From assembly GCA_018402345.1 (NCBI GenBank), contig JAGYIV010000008.1:558001-622000 (forward strand): DNA of 64,000 nucleotides, written 5' to 3'. A program made the translations under genes and the position numbers. This stretch comes from Terrimicrobiaceae bacterium (GTDB lineage: Bacteria; Verrucomicrobiota; Verrucomicrobiia; Chthoniobacterales; Terrimicrobiaceae). Position 1 is the stretch's first letter. The number at the start of each line of letters is the position of its first letter. The notes beneath the pieces are model-generated. The model made no database searches, was not told the DNA's origin, and was given only the letters and a program-made list of their open reading frames with translations. Positions 14,871 to 23,725 of the stretch are shown piece by piece.

Positions 14871-16070
14871 ATGGCCGACTTTTATCAACACGGACCCATC
14901 GCCACCCTCCACCGGTTGGGAAATCCTGACTACTCCGTGCTCGAGGAGGAACTGAACTCCCTCCACACCCCGCTCGCGCTCATTCTCCCCTGCCACGCAC
15001 GCGACCTCTCCTCGCCGGCCCTCGCGGGCATCGTCGCAGAACTCCGCGGCGCCCGCTTCATCCACCACCTTGTCATGGGCCTCGACGGTGCGGACGCCTC
15101 AGATGTCGCGCTCGCCCGCCAACTCCTCTCCCCTCTTCCATTTCCCGTTTCGATCTTGTGGAACGACGGCCCGCGCGTTTCGGCGCTCCTCGCGGAACTC
15201 GAAGCCGCCGGCCTCGAGCCAGGCCCCATGGGCAAAGGCCGGAACATGCGCCTCTGCCTCGCCCACACCCTCGTCGCCACACAAGCTGCCGCCATCGCCA
15301 TCCACGACTGCGATATCGTCAATTACCGCCGCCAACTCCTCGTGCGCCTCGCCTTTCCCGTCCTGCATCCCGACATGGGCTTCGAAGTCTCGAAAGGCTA
15401 CAGCGCCCGCTTTTCACGCAAACTCGACGGCCGCGTCATGCGACTCCTCCTCACACCGCTCCTCGATGCCATGGACCACCTTCCGGGCTTCGAGAAATCC
15501 CCAGGCCCGCTGCGCTTTCTCCGCTACCCGATCAGCGGCGAGGTCTGCCTCTCCCGGCGCGTTGCCGCCTCCCTCCGCTTCCCCTCAGACTGGGGCGTCG
15601 AGACGGGCATGATGGCCGACCTCGCCCGCGTCTGCGACACCCGCCGCGTCTGCCAAGTCGATATCGCCGAGAGCTACGACCACAAACACCAATCCCTCTC
15701 CGAGACCGACCCCGCCGCCGGTCTCAACAAAATGGCCTGCGACGTCGCTCTCTGCCTCCTCCGCTCGCTTCCGAAAAACGCCGACACCCCCTCCCCCGAC
15801 ACCCTCCAACACATGCTCCAGCGCTACAGCGACACCGCCACCTCCCTCTTGCGCTTCTACGCTGCCGATGCCCGCATGAACCTCCTCGAGCACGACTGGA
15901 GCCAAGAGGAACAAACCATCCACCTCTTCGCCGAAAGCATCCGCCGCGCCATCACCCGTTTCTCCGAGGCCCCGCAAACACCCGCCGGAGCACCCTCCTG
16001 CGCCGACATTGAGGCCGCCCTCCCCGGCTTCGGCACTGCTCTCGCCAGCGCCGCCAGCCCTCTCAACTGA
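14871..16070 (+). CDS. GpgS/MpgS-like glycosyltransferase (GT81 type)
   Basis: 399 residues resembling glucosyl-3-phosphoglycerate / mannosyl-3-phosphoglycerate synthases, which transfer a sugar from a nucleotide donor to 3-phosphoglycerate as the first step to the osmolytes glucosyl- or mannosylglycerate. Visible features are the opening FYQHGPIATLH, a metal-binding DCD motif (IHDCDIVNY, about residue 147), the family segment GEVCLSRRVAASLRFPSDWG and the VCQVDIAESYDHKHQ motif. No phosphatase gene (GpgP/MpgP) is next to it. The divergent GT4 gene could extend the glycoside. ATG start at the conserved N terminus; length is close to the family norm. Confidence 0.8.
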   Translation: MADFYQHGPIATLHRLGNPDYSVLEEELNSLHTPLALILPCHARDLSSPALAGIVAELRGARFIHHLVMGLDGADASDVALARQLLSPLPFPVSILWNDGPRVSALLAELEAAGLEPGPMGKGRNMRLCLAHTLVATQAAAIAIHDCDIVNYRRQLLVRLAFPVLHPDMGFEVSKGYSARFSRKLDGRVMRLLLTPLLDAMDHLPGFEKSPGPLRFLRYPISGEVCLSRRVAASLRFPSDWGVETGMMADLARVCDTRRVCQVDIAESYDHKHQSLSETDPAAGLNKMACDVALCLLRSLPKNADTPSPDTLQHMLQRYSDTATSLLRFYAADARMNLLEHDWSQEEQTIHLFAESIRRAITRFSEAPQTPAGAPSCADIEAALPGFGTALASAASPLN

Positions 16071-16090
16071 CTTCCCTCCGCGCCGACGGA

Positions 16091-16606
16091 CTATTCCGCG
16101 GCTTCGCCACTGCTTCCGCTGGCATCCACGCCAAACCATTCGGCAAGCTGACGGGCAACTGGATTGCTGAAATCCACCAGTTCCGCATTGGGCTTCCTCA
16201 CGGCATCGAGCAGATGGACACCCCACCACGCCACCAACACCGCCCCCGCCAGCGGAAGAAACCGCGCGCCGCGCCGCAATGTAGAACCCCAATCCACCAA
16301 TGCCCGCCCACGAACAGCCTCGGCCCCGGCGATGACTCCGAGAAGCACCGTAGCAACCACGACCACGACTCCCGCGGCATTCAACTCCAGCGCACGAACC
16401 CACTCCCCCGCGACAGCGGCGCACACCGAGCGCGTGGCCCCGCAAAACGCGCAGGGCAGGCCGGTGACACTGTGAAAGACACATTTCGGAGCAAACCCCG
16501 GCACCGCCTGCGCCCACTGCCACAAAAGGACTCCGCATCCCAGCAGCGCCGCAACCATGGCCACCCGCACCCCGCGCTCATGTGGCAGGAGGGGGGGAAG
16601 TTTCAC
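16091..16606 (-). CDS. DUF2752 membrane protein
   Basis: 171 residues with three predicted membrane helices (VAMVAALLGCGVLLWQWA, AAGVVVVVATVLLGVIAGA, LPLAGAVLVAWWGVHLL). The DUF2752 signature Cys-x(8)-Cys-x2-CG-x-TR occurs as CVFHSVTGLPCAFCGATRS. The function of the family is unknown. Its start overlaps the end of rsmI by 4 bp, so it is the last gene of the minus-strand envelope cluster. Confidence 0.8.
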   Translation of the reverse strand: MKLPPLLPHERGVRVAMVAALLGCGVLLWQWAQAVPGFAPKCVFHSVTGLPCAFCGATRSVCAAVAGEWVRALELNAAGVVVVVATVLLGVIAGAEAVRGRALVDWGSTLRRGARFLPLAGAVLVAWWGVHLLDAVRKPNAELVDFSNPVARQLAEWFGVDASGSSGEAAE

Positions 16607-17279
16607 TCCTCCTCCCTGCCACTGCCGCGAATCAAGAGGGTGATCTCGCCCTTCGGCGGCTTGGCGGCAAATCCCGCCAGCAATTCCCCCGGCGTGCCAC
16701 GCAGGTATTCCTCAAACGCCTTGCTCAACTCCCGCGCCACACACACTTCGCGAGTGGGGCGGATGCCCTCGAGCGCCTCGAGCGTTTTCACAATCCTGTG
16801 GGGGGACTCGTAGTAGATGCTTGTCTCGCGGCGTTCCACAGCCGCTGTCAACTCAGCGGCGCGGCGTCCGCTTTTCACAGGCAAAAACCCTCCAAAGGTA
16901 AACCGGTCGCTGGGAAACCCCGAGCCCACCAGCGCTGTCACCACCGCGCTCGGGCCAGGCAGAACGGTCACTGGGAGCCCCCGCTCGACACAGGCGCGCA
17001 CCAGGCGGTGCCCCGGATCCGAGATGCCGGGCATGCCCGCATCGCTCACCAGCGCCACATGCTGCCCCCGGCCATGCGGTCGAGCAATTCCCCGCAGCGG
17101 GCGGACTCGTTATGCCCATGGAGGCTCACGAAGGGCTTCTTGATGCCTAAATGCGCGAGCAACATGCCGCTGTGGCGGGTGTCCTCGGCGGCGACAAGAT
17201 CGGCGGCCTTGAGCGCCTCGATCGCCCGCAGGGTAATGTCCTGCCGGTTTCCTATAGGAGTGGGAACGACTGTCAGCAC
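16603..17279 (-). CDS. rsmI: 16S rRNA 2'-O-methyltransferase RsmI, frameshifted
   Basis: RsmI methylates the ribose of C1402 in 16S rRNA using S-adenosylmethionine. The N-terminal part (VVPTPIGNRQDITLRAIEAL, then AAEDTRHSGMLL and SLHGHNE) is in one frame and the rest (VALVSDAGMPGISDPG, then YYESPHRI and GEITLLI) in another. They join if one G is added to the five-base run at 17065-17069, restoring the normal ...AGGQHVALVSDAG... order. The restored protein is about 225 residues, a little shorter than most RsmI. It overlaps the DUF2752 gene by 4 bp. Either a sequencing error or a recent mutation; RsmI is widespread but usually not essential. Confidence 0.85.
17065..17069 (-). other. Apparent 1-bp frameshift in rsmI
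   Basis: A five-base C run (plus strand). One additional base restores a full RsmI frame. Confidence 0.75.
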
Positions 17280-17298
17280 GGCGGAACCCTCCTGCCGC

Positions 17299-17805
17299 CT
17301 ACCAGCCCTCGCAAACCTGGAACATCATGTTCTTGGACAGGTCGGCCGCCGCGTCTGAGAGGGCCTGCCGCTCGATCGTGACCAGATCGTTTCCGCTGAA
17401 GAACGAGGCGCGGCCGTATTGCAAACCGCTCATGAGCACCGCCCCGCTGCGCTGGCTCACGACCTCGTAGCGGACCTTCACAACCAACCCATATTCGCTG
17501 GTCGCAAGCACATTGTTCTGCACCGCGCGGAGCGAGGTGCGGTCGATATCCTCGATCGTGCAATACAGGATCGCATCCGCCTCGTTCGTGTTGACGATCC
17601 GATAGGTCCCGTCCTGCTGGAGGCACTTGACCAGCGAATCCGCAAAGAGCGACTCGACACGTGGCTTGAAGGTTTTGTTTTTGAACATCGGCACCGCAAG
17701 CGTCTGCACAGAGCGCATCGGCGTGGGGCGGATCTCGCCAAGCTTGTAGCCGCAACCGGCGAGCAGAAGGACGGCCAGAACGGCCAGGGTCGGAAATTTC
17801 ATCAT
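17299..17805 (-). CDS. lptE: LptE-like LPS-assembly lipoprotein
   Basis: 168-residue lipoprotein with signal peptide and lipobox LLAGCGYK, followed by the segment typical of LptE (TLAVPMFKNKTFKPRVESLFADSL). LptE plugs the LptD barrel that inserts lipopolysaccharide in the outer membrane. Its first codons overlap the stop of the upstream BamD-like gene by 4 bp. The presence of LptE next to a BamD-like gene marks this cluster as outer-membrane biogenesis. The two-Met start (17805 or 17802) makes no difference to the product. Confidence 0.78.
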   Translation of the reverse strand: MMKFPTLAVLAVLLLAGCGYKLGEIRPTPMRSVQTLAVPMFKNKTFKPRVESLFADSLVKCLQQDGTYRIVNTNEADAILYCTIEDIDRTSLRAVQNNVLATSEYGLVVKVRYEVVSQRSGAVLMSGLQYGRASFFSGNDLVTIERQALSDAAADLSKNMMFQVCEGW

Positions 17806-18971
17806 GGCGTAGGAAGTCCCGGTTCGACCGCGGGCATGGGCGCGACATCACGCGCCTCGGTGCGCAATCTGGGACTGCTCACCACGGGCAACTCGTCGGG
17901 CACAATATCCCGGCGGGGCGGGCCGTTGAAATCGGCAAGCGACGAGGTCTCGACCTGCGCTTGCAAGCGCCGCCGCAGCGCGGCCGTGGCACCTGTCTCG
18001 GCACTCTCTGGTCCGGTGCGCAACGCGTCGTCTCCAACAAGACTCCGAAGTTCCTGCACACGCTCGGTCGCGATCCTGGCGTCCTCTGTGCCGGGGGAAC
18101 GCCGGATCACATCGTTGTAGTAGATCGCAGCGGCGCGGGGGTTTTTGTAGCGGTCGTAGAATTTGGCGATGGACAGAAGATCGCCTGCCTCGGTGCCGCC
18201 GAGCTTGGCCATATTGTCGCGGGCCTGCGCGGCCTTCTCGCTGCCGGGATACTGCAACAGGAAATCCTCGAAGGAATTTTTCGCACTGATCACCGCCGAG
18301 AGGTCCTGGGATTTTCCGGACTCGCCGATCCGCATGTAGATATAGCCGATCTGGTAGAGCGCATCGTCGGCGATCGCGCTGTTGGGATACTGGTCGAGAA
18401 CCCTCCGGTAGGCGGCTGCGGCCTCCTTCACGCGGCCTTGGCGCTCGTAGGTGAGGCCGAGGTTGAACTGTGCGATCGGCGCGTTTTTGCTGAACGGAGC
18501 GTTTTGAATAATCGAGGCGAACATCTCCTCGGCCCTGTCCGTGCCGGGCACGATCGGCAGCCCGAGGAAGCTCACTTTTTTCCCGCCAAGATAAGCGTTC
18601 GCAATCACCACCTGGCTGGCCACCGCCTTTTCGAAATCAGGCGTGTCGGGGTATTTCGACACGAGCGTCTGGTAGGCGTCGAACGCGCGGGAGGCGTTCC
18701 CGTCGGCCTCGTAAAGCTGACCGATCCGGAATTGGGCGCGCATGGCCAGCGGCGAGGCGGGATTGTTTTTGATGAACTGCCGATAGGACTGGATCGTGTC
18801 GCTCTCCGCCGCGGTGTCGTATGCCGCCTGCTCCTCTGGAGTGACGCCCTCGTTCATCTTTTGCCGGACAGGCTCGGAAGCGGGGGTCTCGAAGACCGGC
18901 GGAGGTTGCTGGGCCACCGCAACACCTGAAATCACGGAAAGGAGGCAGATCAGTGGAAATCGAAACGACAT
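17802..18971 (-). CDS. BamD/YfiO-like TPR protein, exported
   Basis: 389 residues with a signal peptide (MSFRFPLICLLSVISGVAVAQ) and a series of tetratricopeptide-like helix pairs. Examples are SPLAMRAQFRIGQLYEADGNASRAFDAYQTLVSKYPDTP and later PNSAIADDALYQIGYIYMRIGESG. The spacing and motifs resemble the outer-membrane assembly factor BamD. No lipobox cysteine follows the signal peptide, unlike classical BamD, and it is longer than usual. It sits between an NlpC/P60 gene and lptE on the same strand. The ATG at 18971 is preferred because it opens the signal peptide. A general periplasmic TPR scaffold is the main alternative. Confidence 0.72.
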   Translation of the reverse strand: MSFRFPLICLLSVISGVAVAQQPPPVFETPASEPVRQKMNEGVTPEEQAAYDTAAESDTIQSYRQFIKNNPASPLAMRAQFRIGQLYEADGNASRAFDAYQTLVSKYPDTPDFEKAVASQVVIANAYLGGKKVSFLGLPIVPGTDRAEEMFASIIQNAPFSKNAPIAQFNLGLTYERQGRVKEAAAAYRRVLDQYPNSAIADDALYQIGYIYMRIGESGKSQDLSAVISAKNSFEDFLLQYPGSEKAAQARDNMAKLGGTEAGDLLSIAKFYDRYKNPRAAAIYYNDVIRRSPGTEDARIATERVQELRSLVGDDALRTGPESAETGATAALRRRLQAQVETSSLADFNGPPRRDIVPDELPVVSSPRLRTEARDVAPMPAVEPGLPTP

Positions 18972-19029
18972 TGTTGGGCGAGTAGATAAGAGACTGCGGT
19001 GGATGCCGTCAAGAGTTCGCACCTTTCCT

Positions 19030-19645
19030 TCATGGGCGCGCATAGGCGACAAAGCGGCCTTCCCGGCGGAACCACAGGAACCACGGATACCCGCCCATGC
19101 GCTGCCTCGGCTTGAATTCGTAAATCCCCACCCCGCGCGACCCTTGCGAACCCGCCATCCACAGGCGCCCACCAGCGGTCGCGGCCGAGATACATCATGA
19201 CATGCGTGACCGGATGTTTCCGCGTCGGGCGATGGGTGTGCTCCCAAAACAACAGGTCGCCTGCCTTGAGTTCGCGCATCAACCGACGCGGGTCGGCAGG
19301 CACCCTGCGGAGCCTCCCGCGTTGACGGAAAAACTCGTATTGCGCCGAACTCGTCCGCGGCACCAGCGCCCCGCTCCCTTCGCGCAGCATCCACCTCACT
19401 GCGTTCGAACAATCCATCACCCATGGCTTCTCCTCGCCAGGCGGATACCAGGGCTTGGCGTAGCCGATCCGCTCGGCAGCAAGCCGTCCGGCCAGCGACT
19501 CCCAATCCGCGGCGGATGCCATGACTGGCGCAAGAAAGAGGACAAGCCACAAAACCAGCGTGCTCAGATACCCGACCAGTGCCGCGTTCCGATGACAGAA
19601 GGCACACACTGGCAAACTGCTTTCTGTTTTTCCCGCAACGATCAT
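19030..19645 (-). CDS. NlpC/P60-like secreted hydrolase, frameshifted
   Basis: A secreted protein (hydrophobic signal near residues 24-45) with an NlpC/P60-like papain fold. The candidate catalytic Cys is in VMDCSNAVRWML, the His in VTHVMMYLG, and the intervening LKAGDLLFWEH is typical. After VDGG the reading frame must shift at 19151-19153, where removing one G continues into SRGVGIYEFKPRQ and GGYPWFLWFRREGRFVAYARP and a stop at 19030. Without the shift the product would run on in low-complexity sequence into the next gene. The likely role is peptidoglycan peptide hydrolysis, consistent with its envelope-gene neighbours. It also resembles the uncharacterised DUF1175 proteins. Confidence 0.65.
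19151..19153 (-). other. Apparent 1-bp frameshift in NlpC/P60 gene
   Basis: A three-base C run (plus strand). Removing one base restores the conserved C terminus of the NlpC/P60-like protein. Confidence 0.6.
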
Positions 19646-19667
19646 CTCCAGACCGTCACCTTCGCAA

Positions 19668-20870
19668 TTAGCCGAGTTTGAGTTTCATCGGCGGAGGCGT
19701 CGGGCCTATGGGAGGCGTCGGCTTCGGCCGTGGCGGAGGAGTCCCCGTTGGTTGCACAGTGAACAACTCACGATCAAGTTCAATAAATCTGTTTTGTTCA
19801 TAACGCCCTTTTTCTCGATCATTCACAATAATTCCCCAACCGATTGGGATACGGGAAAATTTCTTTTCAACAAACTCGCGGGCCTTTTGATACGTCAAGA
19901 AGGAGTCCTTGGCGCGCTGCGGGTTGTCATCCAACCTGAAATAAATAACCCCATTTTTGACATTTCCAACTTTTCGCAAGGCATCGGCAAACGCATTCTG
20001 GGGCTTGTCCAATTCCGTGATATCGATTCCTTGCGTGGGATTTGTAGCAAGTCTCAATGCCGGTTTATCCCAGTGAGAGGCAAGATCAACGTTCACTCCG
20101 ATATTGAAGGTGTTCGACTTCAGATTTTTCACAACCCCTTCGAGGAACTCTTTCGTTTTTGCATGGTCATGAACATCGATCGTGATCTCTTTTTGTCTTT
20201 TTGCATCGCCTACTTTGATTTTTTTCTTATCGATGGCGAAGGTCCGCTTCTTGGACGTCCACTCTTTCTTGACCTCTTCTTCGATCCCCACGTGGTCGAA
20301 CAGGGCCAACTTATTCCCCCTGACATAAACGAAAAACGTCTCTGCATCATCCGGGATCGTCTTGACTTCAGGAATTTTAATGTCCTGTAGGACAGTGTCT
20401 TTAGGCTCCTCGATCTTGGTGTTGTCGAGTTGGCTTTTCATTGTCTCGATTTCCTTCTGCAGAGCGACAACGGTTTCCTTTTCCTTGTCCCGGTTGGTCT
20501 CGGCGACAACCAGTTCCTGCCTGAGTTCCGTGATGCTTTTGAGTTCAGCATCTTTGAGTTTGATGTCCGCATCGAGCTTGATAAGGCGCAACTTGGCAGC
20601 CTCGATCTCCTCGGGTGTGGGCGGTTTTTTCTTGAAGATATCTTCGGTATCTTTCTTTTGCTGAAGCAACTTTTCGATTATTTCCTTGCTCGCTTGGACC
20701 TCCTCGGGCGTGGCGGGCTCGAGATCCTCATAAAACTTGACGATCTTGTTGGTGGCGTCCGCATTGACCAAGAGAAGCACCAAAATCAGCACGGCCACGA
20801 CGTTCGTGAGCGCGTCCATGAGCGAATCGAGATTCAGTCCCTCTCCGTCGCTTGATTTTCTTTTTGCCAT
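19668..20870 (-). CDS. ExbD-like protein with large periplasmic region (second partner)
   Basis: 400 residues. A short basic N terminus leads into one membrane helix (LDSLMDALTNVVAVLILVLLLVN), in which the Asp before TNVV matches the ion-coupling Asp of ExbD/TolR. Then comes a coiled-coil segment (about 45-165, rich in Lys/Glu), a folded alpha/beta region (FFVYVRGNKLALFDHVG ... GVIYFRLDDNPQ) and a Pro-rich tail. It is much longer than ExbD (about 140) and has no OmpA-like peptidoglycan-binding motif that I can see. It lies 9 bp downstream of another ExbD-like gene and in line with a MotA/TolQ gene, so the three probably form one ion-driven complex. Confidence 0.7.
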   Translation of the reverse strand: MAKRKSSDGEGLNLDSLMDALTNVVAVLILVLLLVNADATNKIVKFYEDLEPATPEEVQASKEIIEKLLQQKKDTEDIFKKKPPTPEEIEAAKLRLIKLDADIKLKDAELKSITELRQELVVAETNRDKEKETVVALQKEIETMKSQLDNTKIEEPKDTVLQDIKIPEVKTIPDDAETFFVYVRGNKLALFDHVGIEEEVKKEWTSKKRTFAIDKKKIKVGDAKRQKEITIDVHDHAKTKEFLEGVVKNLKSNTFNIGVNVDLASHWDKPALRLATNPTQGIDITELDKPQNAFADALRKVGNVKNGVIYFRLDDNPQRAKDSFLTYQKAREFVEKKFSRIPIGWGIIVNDREKGRYEQNRFIELDRELFTVQPTGTPPPRPKPTPPIGPTPPPMKLKLG

Positions 20871-20879
20871 CGGGGTCGG

Positions 20880-21689
20880 TTATTTGAGTTTGAACGCGGA
20901 CAGGTCGATCGGGGCGTTGTGGGCCACAGGGATGCGCCCGAGGCGGATGCCAAACTTGCTATCGGCAACACCAGCCGCCCAGTCGTAGGCGTTATTCCCA
21001 TCCGTCCGCACGAGGAAAACCAACATCGCATTGGCTTTACCCATTTTTTCGATCTTCGTGCAAAGCTCCAGATATTCGAGGTTGTTCGGGATCGCCTCCA
21101 CTGGAGTCACGCGGATCTCGCTGTCGTTCGGCCCACGGATGACCAAACCGGTGCCGTTGCACTCGACAAACCACAGGTTGCGGGGAATCGAGGATCCCAT
21201 CTTGGGTGGAGAAATCTTCACGAACTCCTTCGGTGGGGGGATTTCCTTCAACTTAGCCAACTCGGCTTTCAAGCGCTCGACCTCCTTGTTCAAGACCGGT
21301 TGGGCTTTTTTCATGTCCACCGCCTCTTGGTTGGCCATGTTGATGAGTTGCCGGAGTTGCTCGGGACTCGCATCGGCATCTGGAATTTCCTTCTCCTCCA
21401 GTTTCTTGAGTTGCTCTTGGAGTTTCTGCATCTCGGACTGCGCCTTCAGTTCCTTCTCCGCCTTCTCTTTGAGCTTCTTGATTTCGTCCTCGAGCTTTTT
21501 GGCTTGGATTTTAAGGGTCTTGTTTTCCTTCGCCCGGGCCAAATCCTCTTCTGTCTGCCCTTGCTTCTTTTGCTCGTTGATCTGCATGGAGATAGAGATC
21601 ATGAGCGTGAGAATCCCAATCAGGGACGCCAAGATGCTCATGAACGGAAAGAGCGAAATCTGCGCGTCTTCTTTCTTTCGGCGAGCCAT
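20880..21689 (-). CDS. ExbD-like protein with coiled coil (first partner)
   Basis: 269 residues: a charged N terminus, one membrane helix (ISLFPFMSILASLIGILTLMISISM), a long coiled coil (about 40-145) and a C-terminal globular region (LWFVECNGTGLVIRGPNDSEIRVTP, then MLVFLVRTDGNNAYDWA). The membrane segment has SLFPFMSIL rather than the Asp-containing ExbD helix, so it may be a structural partner to the Asp-bearing protein downstream. Proteins of this form occur in planctomycete/verrucomicrobial genomes as unnamed ExbD relatives. It lies between the MotA/TolQ gene (73 bp) and the second ExbD-like gene (9 bp). Confidence 0.66.
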   Translation of the reverse strand: MARRKKEDAQISLFPFMSILASLIGILTLMISISMQINEQKKQGQTEEDLARAKENKTLKIQAKKLEDEIKKLKEKAEKELKAQSEMQKLQEQLKKLEEKEIPDADASPEQLRQLINMANQEAVDMKKAQPVLNKEVERLKAELAKLKEIPPPKEFVKISPPKMGSSIPRNLWFVECNGTGLVIRGPNDSEIRVTPVEAIPNNLEYLELCTKIEKMGKANAMLVFLVRTDGNNAYDWAAGVADSKFGIRLGRIPVAHNAPIDLSAFKLK

Positions 21690-21762
21690 GGATCGTTAGT
21701 TGGGAGAAATACTGCGGTGCGGCATCAACGCAGGGGCGCAAATGCCAGGAGCAAACCGGGGA

Positions 21763-23160
21763 TCAGCCTCCAAAGCCGAACAACCCCTTTTTCTTGGTTC
21801 CCGGGATTTGTCCCTCTCCAAGCTTCTTCAGTGACTGGTTCATCATATCGATGCCTGTGGCGATATGGTTGAAGGTCTCCTGGAGCTGCGTTTCGGATTT
21901 GTTCAGGATCTCGGCGCTGGATTTGCCGACGCGGGTTGCCGCCTCGCTGAGCGACTGGACGGCGACCTGCTGGCTTTCCATGAGTTGCTTGTTCATCGCG
22001 CCGGAGGTTTCGATGACATGGCTCACCGCCACGCCCAGGTTGTTGGCGAGCGCGGCGTGGAATTCCTGAATGAGCTTCTGGTTTTCCGTGATCTGATTTT
22101 GGATGAACTGCGCTGACTCGTTGAGCTGCGAGGTCGAGTTGTTCAAGTTCTTCAAGAACGTCTCATGGGCGTCGGCGAGGGATTTGACGAGTTCCGGGAC
22201 GTTGTCGGGGTTTTCGAGCCAGCCCTTCTTCTTTGCCTCGAGGTCGGTGTCGTCGAGCTTGGGCAGGAGCTTTTCCGAGCAGAACGCATCGATCAGCGTC
22301 AGTGTCTCGTCCTCTTTTTTCTGAACGGCCGAGAGCGGGAAGCTCAGGAACATCGAGAGAATCAGACCGAGCAACGTGGTGTCGAACGCCACGCCCAGAC
22401 CGCCGGTGAGATTGTTGATCGATTCCTTCAGAGCGTCCGGGTCGGAGTTGTCGCCCATCGAGAGCGAACCGACAGCCACCGAGAGACCCATGACCGTTCC
22501 GATAAAGCCGAGGATCGGGATCGCCCAGAGGAAGACCTTGATGAGCGAGTAGGATCCTGCCGAGCGGTTGGCGTCGAAATCGGATTGGGACCCGAGGAAA
22601 CTCTCGGTCTCGCTGTTGCTGTTGCGAATCTCGAACAACTCGAGCGCCTTCCGAATCCTGTTCACGATGAGCGTATCGCGGAGGTTCTCCGGAATCTGGT
22701 AGATATTGTCGATGAATCCCCCGACGGTGGCCGAGTTGACCTGGTCGCCGAGATTTGAGGGAAACAGGTTCAACAGCGTCGCCTTTTGCTGGTGGGTGTT
22801 TTGTTTCACTTTCAACCCGAGGATCGCGAGTCCCCAGAAGAAAAGAAACGTCTCCGCCCAGTTCACCCACCCGCGGTCCAGAAAGATCGCGCCGATACTT
22901 CCTCTCAGAGGGAACATCAACCCCAAGAAAATGACCGTAGCCGCGGTGCCGATGCCCAGCGACAGCAGGAAGTTCACGTTGGCGTGGTCTTTCTCTTTCC
23001 AGCCCGTCCGCTTGGGTTTCACAGATCCGCCATCGGAGGCGGGAACTTCGGAGGCGTCCACATCGAATTTTCCATTGCACAACGGACACTCTACCGTGTG
23101 GCCGTAAAGTTCCGGGGCGATATCAAGACTGCCTTGGCAGTGAGGGCATGTGATCAGCAT
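21763..23160 (-). CDS. MotA/TolQ/ExbB-type channel with N-terminal zinc ribbon
   Basis: 465 residues. Residues 5-32 form a zinc ribbon (CPHC...CPLC). Hydrophobic segments follow near 55-80, 85-105, 205-230 and 250-278. The last two match the MotA/TolQ/ExbB core (PILGFIGTVMGLSVAVGSL and VAFDTTLLGLILSMFLSF). The C-terminal 130 residues are a predicted coiled coil with many Gln/Asn/Ser and end in GLFGFGG. A fused cytoplasmic zinc ribbon and long tail are not found in TolQ or ExbB. It is the first gene of the minus-strand envelope cluster and is followed by two ExbD-like genes. It likely drives a periplasmic process with the ion gradient. Confidence 0.8.
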   Translation of the reverse strand: MLITCPHCQGSLDIAPELYGHTVECPLCNGKFDVDASEVPASDGGSVKPKRTGWKEKDHANVNFLLSLGIGTAATVIFLGLMFPLRGSIGAIFLDRGWVNWAETFLFFWGLAILGLKVKQNTHQQKATLLNLFPSNLGDQVNSATVGGFIDNIYQIPENLRDTLIVNRIRKALELFEIRNSNSETESFLGSQSDFDANRSAGSYSLIKVFLWAIPILGFIGTVMGLSVAVGSLSMGDNSDPDALKESINNLTGGLGVAFDTTLLGLILSMFLSFPLSAVQKKEDETLTLIDAFCSEKLLPKLDDTDLEAKKKGWLENPDNVPELVKSLADAHETFLKNLNNSTSQLNESAQFIQNQITENQKLIQEFHAALANNLGVAVSHVIETSGAMNKQLMESQQVAVQSLSEAATRVGKSSAEILNKSETQLQETFNHIATGIDMMNQSLKKLGEGQIPGTKKKGLFGFGG

Positions 23161-23328
23161 AGTGGGTTGGGATGGTTAGGAAATCGGGTGTGACAGGGTT
23201 CTCCGGCGGGACAGCAAGAGGATTGATCCAGGAACAGGGTTGTTTTGGAATTCCGGGGACATGGCGGGCAAGTGGGTGGAAATTACCGCCGCACTCTGCC
23301 CTGTCAATGACTTTACGGGGAGAACACC

Positions 23329-23637
23329 CTATGGCGGCGCTTGAAACAACCTCCTCAACTCGCTCTTGGCCTCGTCGAGAATTCTCCGCCTCTCCGCAGG
23401 CAGGCGCCTCCCCGCACGGTTCATATAAAAACTCAACATCGACATGGCGGATTGGAACGGCCCCGCCTTCCGCCTGTCGCTCGCCTCGGCGGATTGTTTC
23501 AGCGACTGCGCGATCTTGCGCGGATCCCCCAGCTTGAACACGCCCGCCTCCAGATCCAGGGCGTTGCTGGTGTTGGCCACCCGACCCACCCAGCGGGCAG
23601 AGGGGTGCCGACGGGGCGAATGCCGGGATTTCCTCAT
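23329..23637 (-). CDS. DUF3175 family protein
   Basis: 102 residues, strongly basic, matching the DUF3175 pattern: RWVGRVANTSNALDLEAGVFKLGDPRKIAQSLKQSAE, then SAMSMLSFYMNRAGRRLPAERRRILDEAKSELRRLF. Function unknown. The ATG at 23637 gives the family's usual length; longer in-frame extensions upstream are unconserved. It is divergent from the secreted protein gene at 23726 and separate from the envelope cluster. Confidence 0.72.
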   Translation of the reverse strand: MRKSRHSPRRHPSARWVGRVANTSNALDLEAGVFKLGDPRKIAQSLKQSAEASDRRKAGPFQSAMSMLSFYMNRAGRRLPAERRRILDEAKSELRRLFQAPP

Positions 23638-23725
23638 GGCGGCGAATGTTGTCGCACATGCGTTCCGCCGCCATTGGGCGAAACCCGCCTTTGCCCGGCG
23701 GCGCGGGCATGGTAGAACCTGCCCG

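Noticed and set aside
19668-23160. Zorya anti-phage system (ZorA/ZorB)
   Set aside because: The MotA-like protein has a coiled-coil tail, but the partners lack the OmpA-like domain and there is no ZorC, ZorD or ZorE. Neighbours are envelope genes.
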